A DNA stretch of 64,000 nucleotides from NCBI GenBank assembly GCA_965249205.1, contig CBDFLL010000005.1:310001-374000 (forward strand). The letters are read 5' to 3'. The stretch is from JAQBVV01 sp965249205 (GTDB lineage Bacteria > Acidobacteriota > Vicinamibacteria > Vicinamibacterales > UBA2999). Each line of letters opens with the position of its first letter. The first letter of the stretch is position 1. The notes below the pieces were generated by a model. That model saw only the letters and a program-made list of their open reading frames with translations. It made no database searches and was not told where the DNA came from. Made by a program: the position numbers and the translations under genes. Positions 7,945 through 17,424 of the stretch are shown piece after piece.

Positions 7945-7947
7945 TAG
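7633..7947 (+). CDS. HTH passenger protein of the IS630 element
   Basis: A 104-residue protein with a LexA/MarR-like winged helix: 'TAKQGQYLAFIHTYALLH', then 'QVTPPTVHGMIVALERRGLI' as recognition helix region and 'RTIRLLLAADELP' as wing. It lies within the IS ends and its last codons run into the right terminal repeat. It probably binds the element or represses the divergent transposase; this is inference from position. No catalytic residues are seen. Confidence 0.75.
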   Translation: MFMDILDHTADPVSSRPAPHFTAKQGQYLAFIHTYALLHREPPAEVDFQRFFQVTPPTVHGMIVALERRGLISRVPRQPRTIRLLLAADELPPLQPIKITETGY

Positions 7948-9615
7948 TCCCCTCTGTACACCCTGGACCAGCGACACCGCGCCACCGGTGACTTCCCGCG
8001 TCGCTAGATCGAACGGCACCGCCAGCAGCACGCCGTTCAGCCCGTAGACCAGATGCCCTGTCGGGGCGTACCGGGCGTCGTGCCCGCCGTCGACGAGCGC
8101 GATCCGCTCGCCGGTCGCGAGTGACTGCAGGACAATCTGGGCCTGGTCCCACGACGCCCCGGCCGGTCGCCACGTGAAGAGCACCCACTCGCCTCCCGGC
8201 AGCAGTTGCGGGCCGTGCACCTCCTCCCCGTCCTCGACGGGAATCACCTGTTCCGGGTTGCCCCCCGCGCCCGGCACGCGCCAGATCCCCTGGGGACCCT
8301 GGCCGTAGAGGATGCTGTCGTCCTCTCCCCAACTCGCGCCATCCGGGTTGGCGGCCTCGGCCAACGCGAAAGGCGCCCCGCCACTGATCGACACCCGCTT
8401 GAGCTGCCCGAGGGCATAGAACCCGACCTGTTGTCCGTCTGGGGAGAAGAAGGGATTCCGCGCGCCCTCCGTGCCGGGAATCGGCCGGCCCTGTAACTGG
8501 TCCAACGGTCGGAGCACCAAGGCGTTATTGGCCGTGTAGGCGATGTCGCGGCCATTCGGTGAGAGGGCGACGAGAAGCCGCCCCGTCCCCGTGAACGTTT
8601 CCTCAGCGGCGAGTGGAATCGAGAAGCGTGACACGGGCGCAGGCGGTTGAGGAACTGGGCGCACCAGCGCCCACATCACGAGGCTGATGGACACGGCCGT
8701 CAGCAGCGCCACGGACACAGGTCGCCGCCACACAGAAGGTTGAGGGACCACGACCGAGTCCACCGCCTGGGACACTGCCGTCTCGAACGCGCCCTCCAGC
8801 GCCAGCCTCATATCGTGAATGTCGCCAAGGCGTTGGCTAGGGTCCTTCTGGAGACATCGTTTGAGAAACGTGCTCAGCGACGGCGACAGCTCCGCCGGGA
8901 GTGTCTCCCAGGCAGGCTCGACGCGCATCACGTCTGCGAGCGTCTCAGAAATATCTTCACCGCCGAAGGCCCGCTTCCCTGTGAGCATCTCGTACAACAC
9001 CACGCCAAACGCCCACACGTCGCTGCGCCTATCGACGATCCTGCCCTTTGCTTGCTCCGGCGACATGTAGGCCGCCGTGCCCAGGATCATCCCAGCCATC
9101 GTCATCGCCGGCGTCGTGATCGTCGGTGCCTGCGACAGGGCTTGCCCCGCCGAAGCGCCAGGCGCGGAGGCGGGCTCCAGCGCCTTCGCCAGACCGAAGT
9201 CGAGCACCTTCACCGTGCCATCAGATCGTACCTTGATGTTGGCGGGCTTGAGATCGCGGTGGATGATGCCCTGCTCATGCGCGGCCTCCAACGCTTCGGC
9301 GATCTGCTTTGCGATGGGCAGCGCCTCACCGACAGGAATCGCACCCTGCGCGATGCGGTCCGCGAGCGTCGGCCCTTCGACCAGTTCCATTACGAGGGCG
9401 GTCGATCCCTCGGGGCGCTCCAGTCCGTAGATGGCGGCGATGTTCGGGTGATTCAGGCGGGCGAGAACTTGCGCCTCACGTTGGAACCGGGCGAGTCGAT
9501 CCGGATCGGTTGCGAACGCTTCCGGCAGCACCTTGATCGCCACATTACGATCCAGCTTGATGTCCCGCGCCTGATACACCTCCCCCATGCCGCCTTCGCC
9601 GATTTGGGCGATCAC
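7903..9615 (-). CDS. Ser/Thr protein kinase with propeller, truncated at both ends of the gene
   Basis: PknB-type kinase (P-loop 'GEGGMGEVY', 'AIKVLP' lysine, 'HRDLKPAN', 'DFGLAKAL'), a membrane span ('LLTAVSISLVMWALV') and the first part of a TolB/WD40-like propeller. The natural start is ATG 9654 (MPLQPGTRLGPY), but codon 13 is TAA (9618-9616) where paralogs have Glu or Gln; only GTG 9615 allows an intact kinase domain. At the 3' end the propeller is replaced after 'VSLVQGVQRG' by 14 codons read from the IS630 end. A kinase with a short sensor might still be made, but its ligand-sensing part is lost. Known of the family: membrane kinases with periplasmic sensor domains. Confidence 0.8.
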   Translation of the reverse strand: MIAQIGEGGMGEVYQARDIKLDRNVAIKVLPEAFATDPDRLARFQREAQVLARLNHPNIAAIYGLERPEGSTALVMELVEGPTLADRIAQGAIPVGEALPIAKQIAEALEAAHEQGIIHRDLKPANIKVRSDGTVKVLDFGLAKALEPASAPGASAGQALSQAPTITTPAMTMAGMILGTAAYMSPEQAKGRIVDRRSDVWAFGVVLYEMLTGKRAFGGEDISETLADVMRVEPAWETLPAELSPSLSTFLKRCLQKDPSQRLGDIHDMRLALEGAFETAVSQAVDSVVVPQPSVWRRPVSVALLTAVSISLVMWALVRPVPQPPAPVSRFSIPLAAEETFTGTGRLLVALSPNGRDIAYTANNALVLRPLDQLQGRPIPGTEGARNPFFSPDGQQVGFYALGQLKRVSISGGAPFALAEAANPDGASWGEDDSILYGQGPQGIWRVPGAGGNPEQVIPVEDGEEVHGPQLLPGGEWVLFTWRPAGASWDQAQIVLQSLATGERIALVDGGHDARYAPTGHLVYGLNGVLLAVPFDLATREVTGGAVSLVQGVQRGLVPRLSDFDRLEGG

Positions 9616-12346
9616 TTAGTAGGGGCCGAGGCGAGTACCGGGTTGAAGAGGCATAGCAGTTCGTCGGCACCAGCCGCCGCAGTTCCTCGAACCAATTCTG
9701 GACGACGATCACCTGCCGCGGGTCCGCGTCCTCGCCGGGTTGCACTCCCGCACGCTTCACAAAGACAAACCGCTGCCCGTCAGGTGAGATGTCGTAATCC
9801 CGACCCTGGAAGGCTACCCGATAGGCGCTGAGGCTGAACATGCGCTCGGGTGTGTCATAGGTGAAGCTCGGTCCGGTGTCGACCGGAGCCGCCATCAGGC
9901 TTTCCGCATCTCGATAGAACAGTGCCTGCCCGTCCGGTGACCAAACGGGCGAGTGGCCACCAGCCGTCGACACCTGCCACTTCCCGTCGTCGATGTTCGG
10001 AAACGGCCGCACGTAAACTTCCCGTTGGCCCGACTCGTCGGAGTCATAGGCGAGCCATCGGCCCTCCGGCGAGAGGGCCGGACGGGCTTCCGCAAACTCC
10101 GTGTCGAGCACCGCGTCAGCCGCGCGGTCGTCCGCCACGGCGAAGACGCCCACGTCACCGCCCGGTCCTTGACGCTCTGTGTCGAAGATCAACCGACCGT
10201 CGGGCGTCCAGTCATACGGAGTTGCGAATGGATGATCCAGCAGCTGTTCGACGTCACCGGTGCCGTCGGCCGCTTTCCAGAACAGCCCGCCTCCGTCCCG
10301 ATCGGAAGAGAAGACCACCCGTGCGCCGTCCGGCGTCCAGATCGGGTGACGGTCCTGTTCCGCATCGAAGGTCAGCCGGGTCAGGGTCGCGCGGGCGAGG
10401 TGCCAAATCCAGACGTCCGTGTTGTCCGGAGCCGCGACCTCGACCGCGACACGTGTGCCGTCCGGGGACACGCGCAGACGGCGATGCACCTGAGGCTCGA
10501 TGGAGATCGCCTCCTCCTGCCCGTCCCGGTCGACCCACACCAGGCTCCACCCGGCGCCGCTGCCACCTGGCACATAGACCAGCGACCCGGTGGCCGCGAC
10601 GCTGAACTGCACGGCGCCTGTCGTGGTCCCCGCATCCGCCACGCCCTCCACCAGCGGCACCGGGCCACCCGTGACTTGACGGGTCGCCAGATTAAACGGC
10701 ACCGCCAGCAGCGCGCCGCTCAGCCCGTAGACCAGATGCCCGGTGGGGACATACCGGGCGTCACGCCCGCCGTCGATCAGGACGACCCGCTCGTCGGTTT
10801 CTAACGAGTGCAAGACGATCTGGGACTGGTCCCACGACGCCTCGACGGGTCGCCGCGTAAAGAGCACCCACTCGCCACCCGGTAGCAGATGCAGGCCGTG
10901 CGCCTGCTCCCCGTCCTCGACGGGAATCACCTGCTCGGGGGTGCCCCCGGTGCCCGGCACGCGCCAGATCCCCTCGGAACCCTGGCCGTAGAGGATACGG
11001 TCGTCGGCTCCCCAACTGGCGCCGTGAAAGGCATTCGCCTCCCCCAACGTGACCGACGCGCCGCCACTGATCGACACTCGCTTAAGTTGCCCGTCGGCCC
11101 AGAATCCGACCCGTTGCCCATCGGGCGAGAAGAAGGGATTCCGTGCGCCGTCGGTGCCGGGGATCGGCAACGCCTGCAATTGATCCACCGGTCGGAGCAC
11201 CAAACCTTCATTGGCCGTGTAGGCGACGTGGCGCCCGTCCGGTGAGAGGGCGATGATGGGCCGGCCTCCCCCCGTGAACGCCTCCTCGGCGCCGAGCGGA
11301 ATCGGGAAGCGCGCGATGGGCGCAGGCGGCTGAGACACTGGCCGCATCAGGCTCCACACGCCCAGGCCAGAAACCACAGCGACCAAGAGGGCGGCGATCA
11401 CCGCCGGCATCGGCCGTTGCCACACCTGAAGCCGAGGGGTGGCGACGGACTCCACCGTCTGCGCCCCATCCGTCTCGAACGCGCCGTCCAAGGCCAGACG
11501 CAAATCGTGAATGTCGCCAAGGCGATGCTTGGGGTCCTTCTGGAGACAACGTTTGAGAAATGTCGTCAGCGACGGCGACAGCCCCTCCGGGAGCGTTTCC
11601 CACTCGGGCTCGACGCGCATCACGTCTGCGAGGGTCTCAGCAATATCTTCACCGCCGAACGCCCGCTGTCCCGTGAGCATCTCGTACAGCACCGCCCCAA
11701 AGGCCCACACGTCGCTGCGCTTGTCGACGGTCCGGCCCTTGGCTTGCTCGGGACTCATGTACGCCGCTGTGCCCAGAATCATCCCGGCCTGCGTCATCGC
11801 GGGCGTCGTGATGGTCGGTGACTGCGACAGGGCTTGCCCCGCCGAAGCGCCAAGCGCGGAGGCGGGTTCCAGGGCCTTCGCCAGACCGAAGTCCAGCACC
11901 TTCACGGTACCGTCGGCGCGGACCTTGATGTTGGCGGGCTTCAGATCGCGGTGGATGATGCCCTGTTCGTGTGCGGCCTCTAACGCTTCGGCAATCTGCT
12001 TCGCGATGGGGAGTGCCTCGTCAACTGGAATAGCACCTTGCGCGATGCGATCGACGAGTGTCGGCCCTTCGACCAATTCCATGACGAGGGCTTTGGTGCT
12101 GTCGGCTTCTTCCAGGCCGTAGATCGCGGCGATGTTCGGGTGGTTCAGCGAGGCGAGCACTTCGGCTTCGCGTTGGAAGCGAGCCAGCCGCTCGGTGTCA
12201 CCAACGACAGATGCCGGCAGCACCTTGATCGCGACCTGTCGTTTCAACTTGGTATCGGTGGCCTGGTACACCTCCCCCATTCCGCCCACGCCGATCTGGG
12301 CAGCGATTTCATACGGACCAAGCCGAACGCCGGGGACGAGCGCCAT
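9545..12346 (-). CDS. Ser/Thr protein kinase with C-terminal TolB/WD40-like propeller
   Basis: A 933-residue eukaryotic-like kinase. P-loop 'GVGGMGEVY' near 19, catalytic lysine 41, HRDLKPAN 132-139, DFG 152-154 and an activation segment ending 'GTAAYMSPEQ' are all present. A single span lies at about 314-334, followed by repeated 'FSPDGQ' and 'PDGRLIF' blades of a propeller, presumably periplasmic. The family ends at 'NWFEELRRLVPTN'. Here the natural stop is missing and the frame runs about 36 codons into the next kinase gene out of frame, so the overlap of 110 bp looks secondary. Likely paralog of the downstream kinase. Its substrate is unknown. Confidence 0.88.
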   Translation of the reverse strand: MALVPGVRLGPYEIAAQIGVGGMGEVYQATDTKLKRQVAIKVLPASVVGDTERLARFQREAEVLASLNHPNIAAIYGLEEADSTKALVMELVEGPTLVDRIAQGAIPVDEALPIAKQIAEALEAAHEQGIIHRDLKPANIKVRADGTVKVLDFGLAKALEPASALGASAGQALSQSPTITTPAMTQAGMILGTAAYMSPEQAKGRTVDKRSDVWAFGAVLYEMLTGQRAFGGEDIAETLADVMRVEPEWETLPEGLSPSLTTFLKRCLQKDPKHRLGDIHDLRLALDGAFETDGAQTVESVATPRLQVWQRPMPAVIAALLVAVVSGLGVWSLMRPVSQPPAPIARFPIPLGAEEAFTGGGRPIIALSPDGRHVAYTANEGLVLRPVDQLQALPIPGTDGARNPFFSPDGQRVGFWADGQLKRVSISGGASVTLGEANAFHGASWGADDRILYGQGSEGIWRVPGTGGTPEQVIPVEDGEQAHGLHLLPGGEWVLFTRRPVEASWDQSQIVLHSLETDERVVLIDGGRDARYVPTGHLVYGLSGALLAVPFNLATRQVTGGPVPLVEGVADAGTTTGAVQFSVAATGSLVYVPGGSGAGWSLVWVDRDGQEEAISIEPQVHRRLRVSPDGTRVAVEVAAPDNTDVWIWHLARATLTRLTFDAEQDRHPIWTPDGARVVFSSDRDGGGLFWKAADGTGDVEQLLDHPFATPYDWTPDGRLIFDTERQGPGGDVGVFAVADDRAADAVLDTEFAEARPALSPEGRWLAYDSDESGQREVYVRPFPNIDDGKWQVSTAGGHSPVWSPDGQALFYRDAESLMAAPVDTGPSFTYDTPERMFSLSAYRVAFQGRDYDISPDGQRFVFVKRAGVQPGEDADPRQVIVVQNWFEELRRLVPTNCYASSTRYSPRPLLSDRPNRRRRHGGGVSGAGHQAGS

Positions 12347-12473
12347 GACCCTCCTGGGGAGACAAACCGGGACCCGGCTGGATTATACGGGGCATCGTTG
12401 CCGAGTGGCGCTGCGCTCGCCGACTGTTGTGTGCGGATACCGAGGGCAACCGCAAGCCCTACGAACCCTCAGT

Positions 12474-13601
12474 TCACGGATCGTCTCGGCGTTGGGGGCC
12501 TGACCGACGCGTCCACCACATGACAGCCCCGGTGACCGCCAGCCCCGGAAACGCGAGGCCGGTGACCATCCACAGCAGTTTCACCGGCGTGCCCCCGAAC
12601 GATCCGACATGGAGTACACCGAGCCACGTCATGACGCGGTCGCCCGCTGTGCGCGCGTTCTGATCAGAGAGACCGAGAAACTCTCCGGTGTGGCGGTCGA
12701 AAAAGAGCGTGACCTCGTCGCTCGTGTCGAAGTCGCCGTGCTCACGTCGCGCCAGCACCACACCCGACGACGCAGTCTCGGTGGCGGGCAGAAAGAGCCT
12801 GGCCACCGTCGCGCCCGGCACACGTGCCAGCGCGCGCGACACCAGCACCTCGCTCGGCACATCGTCTACCGGAAGACTGTTTGCTGAAACGGGTGCGACA
12901 GGCGTCGTCAGCGGCAGGACGGCATTCACGGCTTCTCGAAACGGGCCCGGGAAGCAGAAATACACCCCGGAGAGGGCCCAGAGCAGCAGGAGCCCTGCAG
13001 TCCAGAAGCCGGTCACCCAGTGACACTCCCTGACCACCCGCCGCCAGCCCCGACCCGCGTGTACCGACAGCGCCTCGGTCCAGCGCGGGAAGCCTGGCCA
13101 CCACAGGATGAGACCAGTCAGCACCAGCATGACAAGAGAGATCGCGCCGACGCCACTGACCACGTAACCGGCGGGTCCGAGAAAGAGAGTGAAATGGAGT
13201 TCCTGCAAGCGCTGAATCCAGCCGTCCCTTGGCAGCTCGCCGAGCACTCGCCCGGAGTACGGATCAGAGAACACCGTCCGGAGCTCGCCGTCCCCGGCGA
13301 GGTACGCGAGGAAGCTGTGCCGCCGAACCGTTGGGTAGTCGATGCCGCTGAACCGGTAGCCTGGATAACGCTGGCGTATCTGTTCGACGACGACTGTTGG
13401 GTCCGCCAGCAACCCGCCAGTTGGCGGACCGCCGAAGAACTGCGGGTAGGCGTGAGCCTGGAGCTCCGCGCGGAACGTCAGTGCGGCTCCGCTGAGTCCG
13501 ATCAGCAGAGCGTAGGCGCCCACAAGCAATCCGGTCCAGAGGTGGACCAGCAGCACCACCCTTCGGGCTGCCCCAGCTGTGGGACGAGGAACGACGCTCA
13601 T
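12474..13601 (-). CDS. PepSY-associated membrane protein (PiuB-like)
   Basis: A 375-residue inner-membrane protein. The N terminus has the typical 'VVLLVHLWTGLLVGAYALL' first span and 'GLSGAALTFRAEL', followed by a PepSY-like periplasmic region ('VVEQIRQRYPGYRFSGIDYP', 'VFSDPYSGRVLGELPRDGW'). Three further spans follow ('VSGVGAISLVMLVLTGLILW', 'WTAGLLLLWALSGVYFCF', 'MVTGLAFPGLAVTGAVMWW'). Members are often coregulated with TonB receptors in iron or siderophore uptake, which fits the divergent receptor gene here. Function as a ferric-siderophore reductase is inference. Confidence 0.85.
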   Translation of the reverse strand: MSVVPRPTAGAARRVVLLVHLWTGLLVGAYALLIGLSGAALTFRAELQAHAYPQFFGGPPTGGLLADPTVVVEQIRQRYPGYRFSGIDYPTVRRHSFLAYLAGDGELRTVFSDPYSGRVLGELPRDGWIQRLQELHFTLFLGPAGYVVSGVGAISLVMLVLTGLILWWPGFPRWTEALSVHAGRGWRRVVRECHWVTGFWTAGLLLLWALSGVYFCFPGPFREAVNAVLPLTTPVAPVSANSLPVDDVPSEVLVSRALARVPGATVARLFLPATETASSGVVLARREHGDFDTSDEVTLFFDRHTGEFLGLSDQNARTAGDRVMTWLGVLHVGSFGGTPVKLLWMVTGLAFPGLAVTGAVMWWTRRSGPQRRDDP

Positions 13602-13640
13602 GCGACTTACGACTGTAGTTGACCAGGTCTGCGAGCCACC

Positions 13641-13732
13641 CCTGAAGACTTCCTGAAGTTTTTTTCAGAATCCGTCTCGGCGTGCGCGGTCGTTGCGTGC
13701 CCTCCTGACGAAGAATTCAGGAACTCTTCAGG
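13641..13732. promoter_or_regulatory. Paired direct-repeat operator candidate in divergent promoter
   Basis: Two CCTGAAG half-sites at 13641-13647 and 13652-13658 are spaced 11 bp start to start. A mirror-image pair on the other strand reads CCTGAAG (13732-13726) and CCTGAAT (13721-13715), again 11 bp apart. Such one-turn direct repeats are typical sites of OmpR/PhoB-family response regulators. They lie between the divergent PepSY and TonB-receptor genes and could control both. The regulator is not in the window. Confidence 0.6.
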
Positions 13733-13798
13733 TCCGGCGCCCCGCGGCCCAGCTACGATCGTTGCATCGAGCGAGTGCGCTCATTTCACGAGGTAGCG

Positions 13799-16228
13799 AT
13801 GAAAGTGTCTGGTCTGCGATTTTCCCTGGCGTGCATGGCCCTCGCCTCGAGCCTCTTGGTCCCTGGTATCGCTGCGGCGCAGGATCAGGCGACGCTGACC
13901 GGTGCGGTACTCGACTCGCTTGGCGCCCGCGTGCCAGGCGCTGCGGTCGTGCTCCTGAGTGATCAGGAGCCCGCCGGTGAGACCACGACGGACGCGGAAG
14001 GGGCCTACGAGTTCACCGGGCTCGCGCCGGGCCGATATCAGGTGCTGGCGACAGCGCAGGGCTTCGCGCCGATGACGTCTGACTCGGTGTACGTGGGTAC
14101 TGGGAGCCTCGTCTCCATCGACGTCACGCTACAGATCGGTCCCCTGCTGCAGGCCGTCCTGGTGACGGCGTCAGCGGCTGAGCTGCCCCAGGCGCAGACC
14201 GGCGCACCGGTGACCGTCGTCGATCAGGCAGCAATCGAGGCGCTCAACAAACCCGACCTGCTCGAAGCGCTGCGCCTCGTTCCGGGCTCGCAGGTCCAGC
14301 AGACGGGCGCCCGCGGCGGTACGGCATCGCTGTTCATTCGCGGCGGCTCGGCCAGTTTTGCCAAAGTTTTGATTGATGGCATCGCCGCCAACGACATCGG
14401 TGGTGCCTTCGACTTCTCCCAGCTCCAGACGACCGGCGTCGAGCAGATCGAGGTCCTGCGACAGGCCAACAGCGTGATCTACGGCAGTGACGCCCTCACA
14501 GGGGTCGTGAACATCACCACGAGCCGCGGTCGCACACGCGTACCTGAGGCCACTTATTCGGTTGACGGCGGCAACCTCGGCACCGTCAACAATGCGGCGT
14601 CGCTTGGCGGCACATACCAGCGTCTGGACTACTTCTCGCAGTACTCCTACTTCACCACCGACAATGACGTGCCCAATAACCAGTATCGCAATCACACCTA
14701 TGCGGGCAGAGTCGGCCTGGCTCTCGGAGGAGGCACGGATCTCAGCGCCACGTTTCGACAAGTCGACGGCAAGGCAGGCAGTCCGAACGCCGTGAACTAT
14801 TTCGGCCTGAGCGACGATTCGACGTCCGCGTCACAGCGCACGTATGGCGGCATCACGGCGCGGTCGCAATGGACCGACCGCTGGCAGAGCACCGTACGCT
14901 TTGGCTCAACCGGCCAGACAACGACCTTCGAAAATCCCACGCCCACCGGCGAGGCGTTCGACCCGTTCGGCTTCGGCGCCAACTACCTCGGCAACCAGGT
15001 GACCCTCACCGGCGCAAACGGTCACACCGCCAGCGGGCGCGCCATTCTGGACTTCGGCGGCACGTACCCCTCGATCTTCAACAGCCGTTCGACGCGGCGC
15101 ACGCTCTCGGGTGAATCCACCTACATGGCGGGCTCAGACGTGCACCTCTCCATTGGCGGCCGGTTCGAACGCGAACAGGGATACAGCGACCCCGATGGCG
15201 AGCCGAATGCCACGCGCGACAACGGCGGCGTGTTCGCAGAGGCCCGCGGCAGCATCGGACGTCGAACCCATGTCGCCGTCGGCGTTGGGTACGAGCGGAA
15301 CGCTGCGTTCGAATCGGCCACAACGCCGCGTCTGTCGGTGGCCACCTATCTCCGCCAGCCTGGCCAGGGCGCGGTGGGTGATACCAAGGTCACGTTCAAT
15401 ATTGGCAAGGGCATCAAGGCGCCGAGCGTGTTTCAGGAGCAGAGTTCGTTGCACGTGCTCGCGCAGTCGTCCTCGTCCGGCCCGGCAGCGCCGCCGATCG
15501 GTCCTGAGCGGAGCCGAAGTGTTGACGTAGGCATCGAGCAGGGCTTTGCCGATGGCCAGGCGCGGCTGCGTGTTTCGTATTTTCACAACCGCTTCGAGGA
15601 TCTGCTCGAGTTCGTCAGCAAGAACGTTCTGCCGCAAGTGGGCGTCTCGCCAGAGCTCGCTCAGGTCGCCACGTTCGGAGCCTACGTGAACTCATCGACC
15701 TTTACTGCTCAGGGGCTGGAAGCCTCAGGGGAGGCGCTCATGGCAGGGCGCCTTCGGTTGATGGCCTCCTATACCTACATGGACGCCGAAGTGATCGACT
15801 CGTTCGCCAGCAGCGCGCTGCGGCCGGCGATCAATCCCTCGATCCCTGGCGTGGCGATCGGCGCGTTCTCTCCCCTCATTGGCCAGCGCCCCTTCCGCCG
15901 ACCGGCGCACTCTGGCTCACTGATGGCGAGTTACACGCAGGGCCCCGGGCAAGTGACGTTGTCGGTGTATTTTTCTGGAAAGCGCGACGGGAGCACCTTC
16001 CTGAGCGACGCGTTCTTCGGAAACTCGCTGTTGCTGCCCAACAGGGATCTCGAGGCCGCCTATCAGAAGGTCGATATGGGAGGCGCCTATCGCGTGCATC
16101 CGCGGCTCAGGTTGTTTGTCAGCAGCGAGAACTTGCTGGACAAGAGCTATGAGGCGTCGTTCGGATTCCCGGCGCTTCCCAGAACGGTGCGCGCCGGCGT
16201 CTCAGTGTCGCTCGGCGGCGACAATTAG
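13799..16228 (+). CDS. TonB-dependent receptor with N-terminal carboxypeptidase-regulatory domain
   Basis: About 809 residues from ATG 13799, chosen because it has a GAGG site just upstream and opens directly on a signal peptide ('FSLACMALASSLLVPGIAAA'). Residues about 25-115 form a CarboxypepD_reg-like domain ('LTGAVLDSLGARVPGAAVVL', 'AEGAYEFTGLAPGRYQVLA'). The plug follows ('NKPDLLEALRLVPGSQVQQ', 'SLFIRGGSASFAKVLIDGI', 'EVLRQANSVIYGSDALTGVV') and then a 22-strand-type barrel. It should import a siderophore, cobalamin or glycan-derived ligand through the outer membrane with TonB energy. The PepSY partner points to metal uptake. Appears intact. Confidence 0.9.
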   Translation: MKVSGLRFSLACMALASSLLVPGIAAAQDQATLTGAVLDSLGARVPGAAVVLLSDQEPAGETTTDAEGAYEFTGLAPGRYQVLATAQGFAPMTSDSVYVGTGSLVSIDVTLQIGPLLQAVLVTASAAELPQAQTGAPVTVVDQAAIEALNKPDLLEALRLVPGSQVQQTGARGGTASLFIRGGSASFAKVLIDGIAANDIGGAFDFSQLQTTGVEQIEVLRQANSVIYGSDALTGVVNITTSRGRTRVPEATYSVDGGNLGTVNNAASLGGTYQRLDYFSQYSYFTTDNDVPNNQYRNHTYAGRVGLALGGGTDLSATFRQVDGKAGSPNAVNYFGLSDDSTSASQRTYGGITARSQWTDRWQSTVRFGSTGQTTTFENPTPTGEAFDPFGFGANYLGNQVTLTGANGHTASGRAILDFGGTYPSIFNSRSTRRTLSGESTYMAGSDVHLSIGGRFEREQGYSDPDGEPNATRDNGGVFAEARGSIGRRTHVAVGVGYERNAAFESATTPRLSVATYLRQPGQGAVGDTKVTFNIGKGIKAPSVFQEQSSLHVLAQSSSSGPAAPPIGPERSRSVDVGIEQGFADGQARLRVSYFHNRFEDLLEFVSKNVLPQVGVSPELAQVATFGAYVNSSTFTAQGLEASGEALMAGRLRLMASYTYMDAEVIDSFASSALRPAINPSIPGVAIGAFSPLIGQRPFRRPAHSGSLMASYTQGPGQVTLSVYFSGKRDGSTFLSDAFFGNSLLLPNRDLEAAYQKVDMGGAYRVHPRLRLFVSSENLLDKSYEASFGFPALPRTVRAGVSVSLGGDN

Positions 16229-16256
16229 CGCGGAGTTCACGAGCCCCCGCGAGGTC

Positions 16257-17417
16257 TTACCTGGTCAATAGCGCCGCAACCGTCTGCTCGTAGACGAGCG
16301 AGAGAGGACCGATGTCCGCCACGCGCACGCGTTCGTCGACGGCGTGAATCGAATCGTGCACAGGGCCGAATTCCACCAACTCGGTTGAGATCGCCGTGAG
16401 GAACCGGCCGTCCGACGTGCCTCCGCTGGTGGACAACGCTGGCGTAAGCCCTGTGGCGGCCACGACTGCCCGGCTCAACACATCAATCAGGGGGCCTCGC
16501 GCACAATGAAAGGGCACGCCTCCCAGCGTCCAGGCCACCTCGCCGTCGACCCCATGCCGGTCGAGGATTTCCTGAACGCGGGCCTGCAGCGCCTCAGGTG
16601 ACGACGCCAGGCCGAACCGGAAGTTGAATACGACCTCCAGTGTGCCGGGGATGACGTTGTTGGCGCCCGTCCCGGCATGCACGTTCGACATCTGAAAGCG
16701 CGTGGGCGAGAACGTCTCGTCACCACGATCCCATTCCACGGCCGTCAGCTCTGCCAGCGCCGGCACGGCCGCGTGAATCGGGTTTTTCGCAAGGTCGGGG
16801 TACGCCACGTGGCCCTGGACCCCGTTGACGGTGAGCACGCCCTGAAGCGATCCTCGCCGTCCTTGCTTGATCGTGTCACCCAGTCGTTCAGAGGAGGTTG
16901 GTTCGCCGATGATGCAGGCCTGGAGCGGTGTGCCCCGTTGTTTCAGGAGATCCACGACCGCGGCGGTGCCGTTCACCGCGTCGCCCTCTTCATCCGACGT
17001 CAGCAGCACTGCGATCGAACCGGGGTGATCTGGACGCCCCGCGACGATTCGCTCGACCGCTGTGACCATGGCGGCCACCGACGTCTTCATATCGGCCACG
17101 CCGCGTCCATACAGGTAGCCGCCACGTTCCACCGGGACGAAGGGATCGCTGGTCCAGCGCTCGACGGGGCCGGGCGGCACCACGTCAACATGCCCCGCCA
17201 AGCACACGAGCGGGGCGGCATGGCCGTGGCGCGCCCACAGGTTGCCGACGTTTCCGCGATCGACGCGCTCGCAGGCGAACCCGGCGGCCTCCAGTCGCGA
17301 CGCGATCAGGTCGAGACACCCTGCGTCATCGGGTGTGATCGAGCGGCACGCAACGATGCGCTTCGCCAGGTCGAGTGTGTGCGCGCTCACGTCCGAGGCT
17401 TGTGCAGGTTCGGCCAT
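16257..17417 (-). CDS. dapE: Succinyl-diaminopimelate desuccinylase
   Basis: A 386-residue M20-family zinc hydrolase. Metal-site segments in order: 'PLVCLAGHVDVVPPG' (H), 'LYGRGVADMKTSVAAM' (D), 'VLLTSDEEGDAVNG' (E-E), and a late histidine in 'LVEFGPVHDSIHAVDE'. The dimerisation insert with 'GRRGSLQGVLTVNGVQGHVA' is present. It removes succinate from N-succinyl-LL-2,6-diaminopimelate in lysine and peptidoglycan synthesis. The gene starts 7 bp after dapD and shares the strand with dapC, giving a compact succinylase-branch operon. Full length for the family. Confidence 0.93.
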   Translation of the reverse strand: MAEPAQASDVSAHTLDLAKRIVACRSITPDDAGCLDLIASRLEAAGFACERVDRGNVGNLWARHGHAAPLVCLAGHVDVVPPGPVERWTSDPFVPVERGGYLYGRGVADMKTSVAAMVTAVERIVAGRPDHPGSIAVLLTSDEEGDAVNGTAAVVDLLKQRGTPLQACIIGEPTSSERLGDTIKQGRRGSLQGVLTVNGVQGHVAYPDLAKNPIHAAVPALAELTAVEWDRGDETFSPTRFQMSNVHAGTGANNVIPGTLEVVFNFRFGLASSPEALQARVQEILDRHGVDGEVAWTLGGVPFHCARGPLIDVLSRAVVAATGLTPALSTSGGTSDGRFLTAISTELVEFGPVHDSIHAVDERVRVADIGPLSLVYEQTVAALLTR

Positions 17418-17424
17418 CGTGGCG

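Noticed and set aside
8647..9831. 394-codon plus-strand frame, and similar long frames opposite both kinases
   Set aside because: Arg/His-rich low-complexity translation with no domain; antisense shadow of kinase codons.
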